A stretch of 6,827 nt of DNA, taken from NCBI GenBank assembly GCA_025929455.1, contig JAICMB010000176.1:1-6827 (forward strand), read 5' to 3'. The DNA comes from Bryobacteraceae bacterium (GTDB taxonomy: Bacteria; Acidobacteriota; Terriglobia; Bryobacterales; Bryobacteraceae). The translations under genes and the position numbers were made by a program. Shown here piece by piece: positions 6,575 through 6,827 of the stretch (its first letter is position 1; every line of letters starts with the position of its first letter). The notes under the pieces were generated by a model. That model was not told the DNA's origin and ran no database searches. It worked only from the letters and a program-made list of their open reading frames with translations.

Positions 6575-6590
6575 GCAGCATACATTCCAG

Positions 6591-6619
6591 ACGTTAGACG
6601 CACCAGCCGGTGCTGTGAA
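6591..6619 (-). promoter_or_regulatory. Candidate sigma-70-type promoter of the phosphatase operon
   Basis: On the minus strand TTCACA (6619-6614, 5 of 6 to TTGACA) and TAACGT (6596-6591, 3 of 6 to TATAAT) are 17 bases apart. A small dyad, GCACC-AGCC-GGTGC (6600-6613), lies in the spacer and could be an operator. The -10 match is weak, so this is tentative. Confidence 0.3.
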
Positions 6620-6651
6620 TGCACATGAGCAGAAGACCTGGGGTTTACGGA

Positions 6652-6657
6652 TAGAAT
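6652..6657 (+). promoter_or_regulatory. -10 element (TAGAAT) implying a leaderless message for the Tat gene
   Basis: TAGAAT differs from TATAAT at one base and ends eight bases before the ATG at 6666. Transcription would begin at about 6663-6666, so the message would have almost no leader. This agrees with the lack of a usable ribosome binding site there. No -35 element is seen 16-18 bases upstream. Confidence 0.4.
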
Positions 6658-6665
6658 CATGAGAT

Positions 6666-6827
6666 ATGCGCACAAAAGTCACGCGCCGGGGATTCGTGGC
6701 AGGCGCCGCGGCGCTCGCCGCGCCGGCCATGTCGCAAGCGGCCGCACGTGGCGTGCGCTTTGGCGCGCCGGTGTTTCTGAAATCCGACGATCCTGCCGAA
6801 CTCGCCCGCGAGCATCGCCGCCTCGGC
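6666..6827 (+). CDS. Tat-exported protein, start of a likely sugar phosphate isomerase/epimerase-like TIM barrel (partial)
   Basis: The first 54 codons of a gene that runs off the right edge. The N-terminus carries a twin-arginine signal (TRRGFVAG at residues 6-13, then an alanine-rich run AAALAAPA), predicting export of a folded protein through the Tat system. The mature part begins VRFGAPVFLKSDDPAELAREHRRLG, which resembles the first strand and helix of xylose-isomerase-like TIM barrel proteins annotated as sugar phosphate isomerase/epimerase; Tat signals are common on such proteins in acidobacteria and planctomycetes. That assignment rests on about 25 residues and is inference. ATG 6666 is chosen because it starts the Tat signal; ATG 6659 is in another frame. 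The gene is divergent from the phosphatase operon, with 91 bases between the start codons. Confidence 0.82.
   Translation, partial: MRTKVTRRGFVAGAAALAAPAMSQAAARGVRFGAPVFLKSDDPAELAREHRRLG

Noticed and set aside
6574..6589. Second sigma-54-like site (TGGAATGTATGCTGCA, minus strand)
   Set aside because: GG/GC spacing fits but only 8 of 11 fixed bases match, and transcription would begin inside the gene, past its start codon and signal peptide start.
6575..6730. Longer form of the secreted protein starting at ATG 6730
   Set aside because: It would place 52 residues before an obvious signal peptide and overlap 65 bases of the divergent Tat gene, including its promoter.

Overview
The window is GC-rich and carries five protein-coding units, one decayed gene and several readable control sites. 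No rRNA, tRNA, CRISPR array or insertion sequence was seen. The gene types (a UvrC-like half protein, an exported DinB-type protein, a large membrane-anchored alkaline-phosphatase-superfamily protein beside a secreted protein of unknown function, and a Tat-exported protein whose start resembles sugar isomerases) and the GC-rich codon use suggest an acidobacterium of the Solibacteres/Bryobacter sort. That assignment is inference from gene style, not from a marker gene.

Layout. Bases 1-162 hold a near-consensus sigma-54 (RpoN) promoter on the minus strand and a strong ribosome binding site, both pointing to a gene that must begin just left of the window. Bases 163-1392 (minus) encode a UvrC-like protein. 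It keeps the four-cysteine iron-sulfur motif and the UVR helix but has a degenerate GIY-YIG domain and no C-terminal nuclease half. Bases about 1402-1711 hold what reads as a broken plus-strand gene for a small DUF1440-like membrane protein, with its frames interrupted in part by a perfect 20-bp tandem duplication. Tandem 11-bp repeats, which look like response-regulator sites, lie at the end of this remnant and upstream of an exported DinB-family protein (1753-2304, plus). That gene meets the next one tail to tail: both stop codons lie in one CTAG, and the likely DinB terminator hairpin lies inside the coding end of the opposing gene.

Bases 2301-6574 form a two-gene minus-strand operon: a secreted 608-residue protein of unknown function (4748-6574), then a membrane-anchored 815-residue phosphodiesterase/phosphatase of the alkaline phosphatase superfamily (2301-4748). 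They are joined by a TGATG stop/start overlap with a ribosome binding site. Both products should act in the cell envelope. A divergent promoter region (6575-6665) separates the operon from a plus-strand Tat-signal gene (6666 to the window end), which appears to be transcribed as a leaderless message.

The most unusual items are the nuclease-dead-looking UvrC relative with intact Fe-S cysteines, the sigma-54 promoter at the left edge, the translationally coupled secreted/phosphatase pair with a very long insertion in the phosphatase, and the frameshifted membrane-protein remnant.
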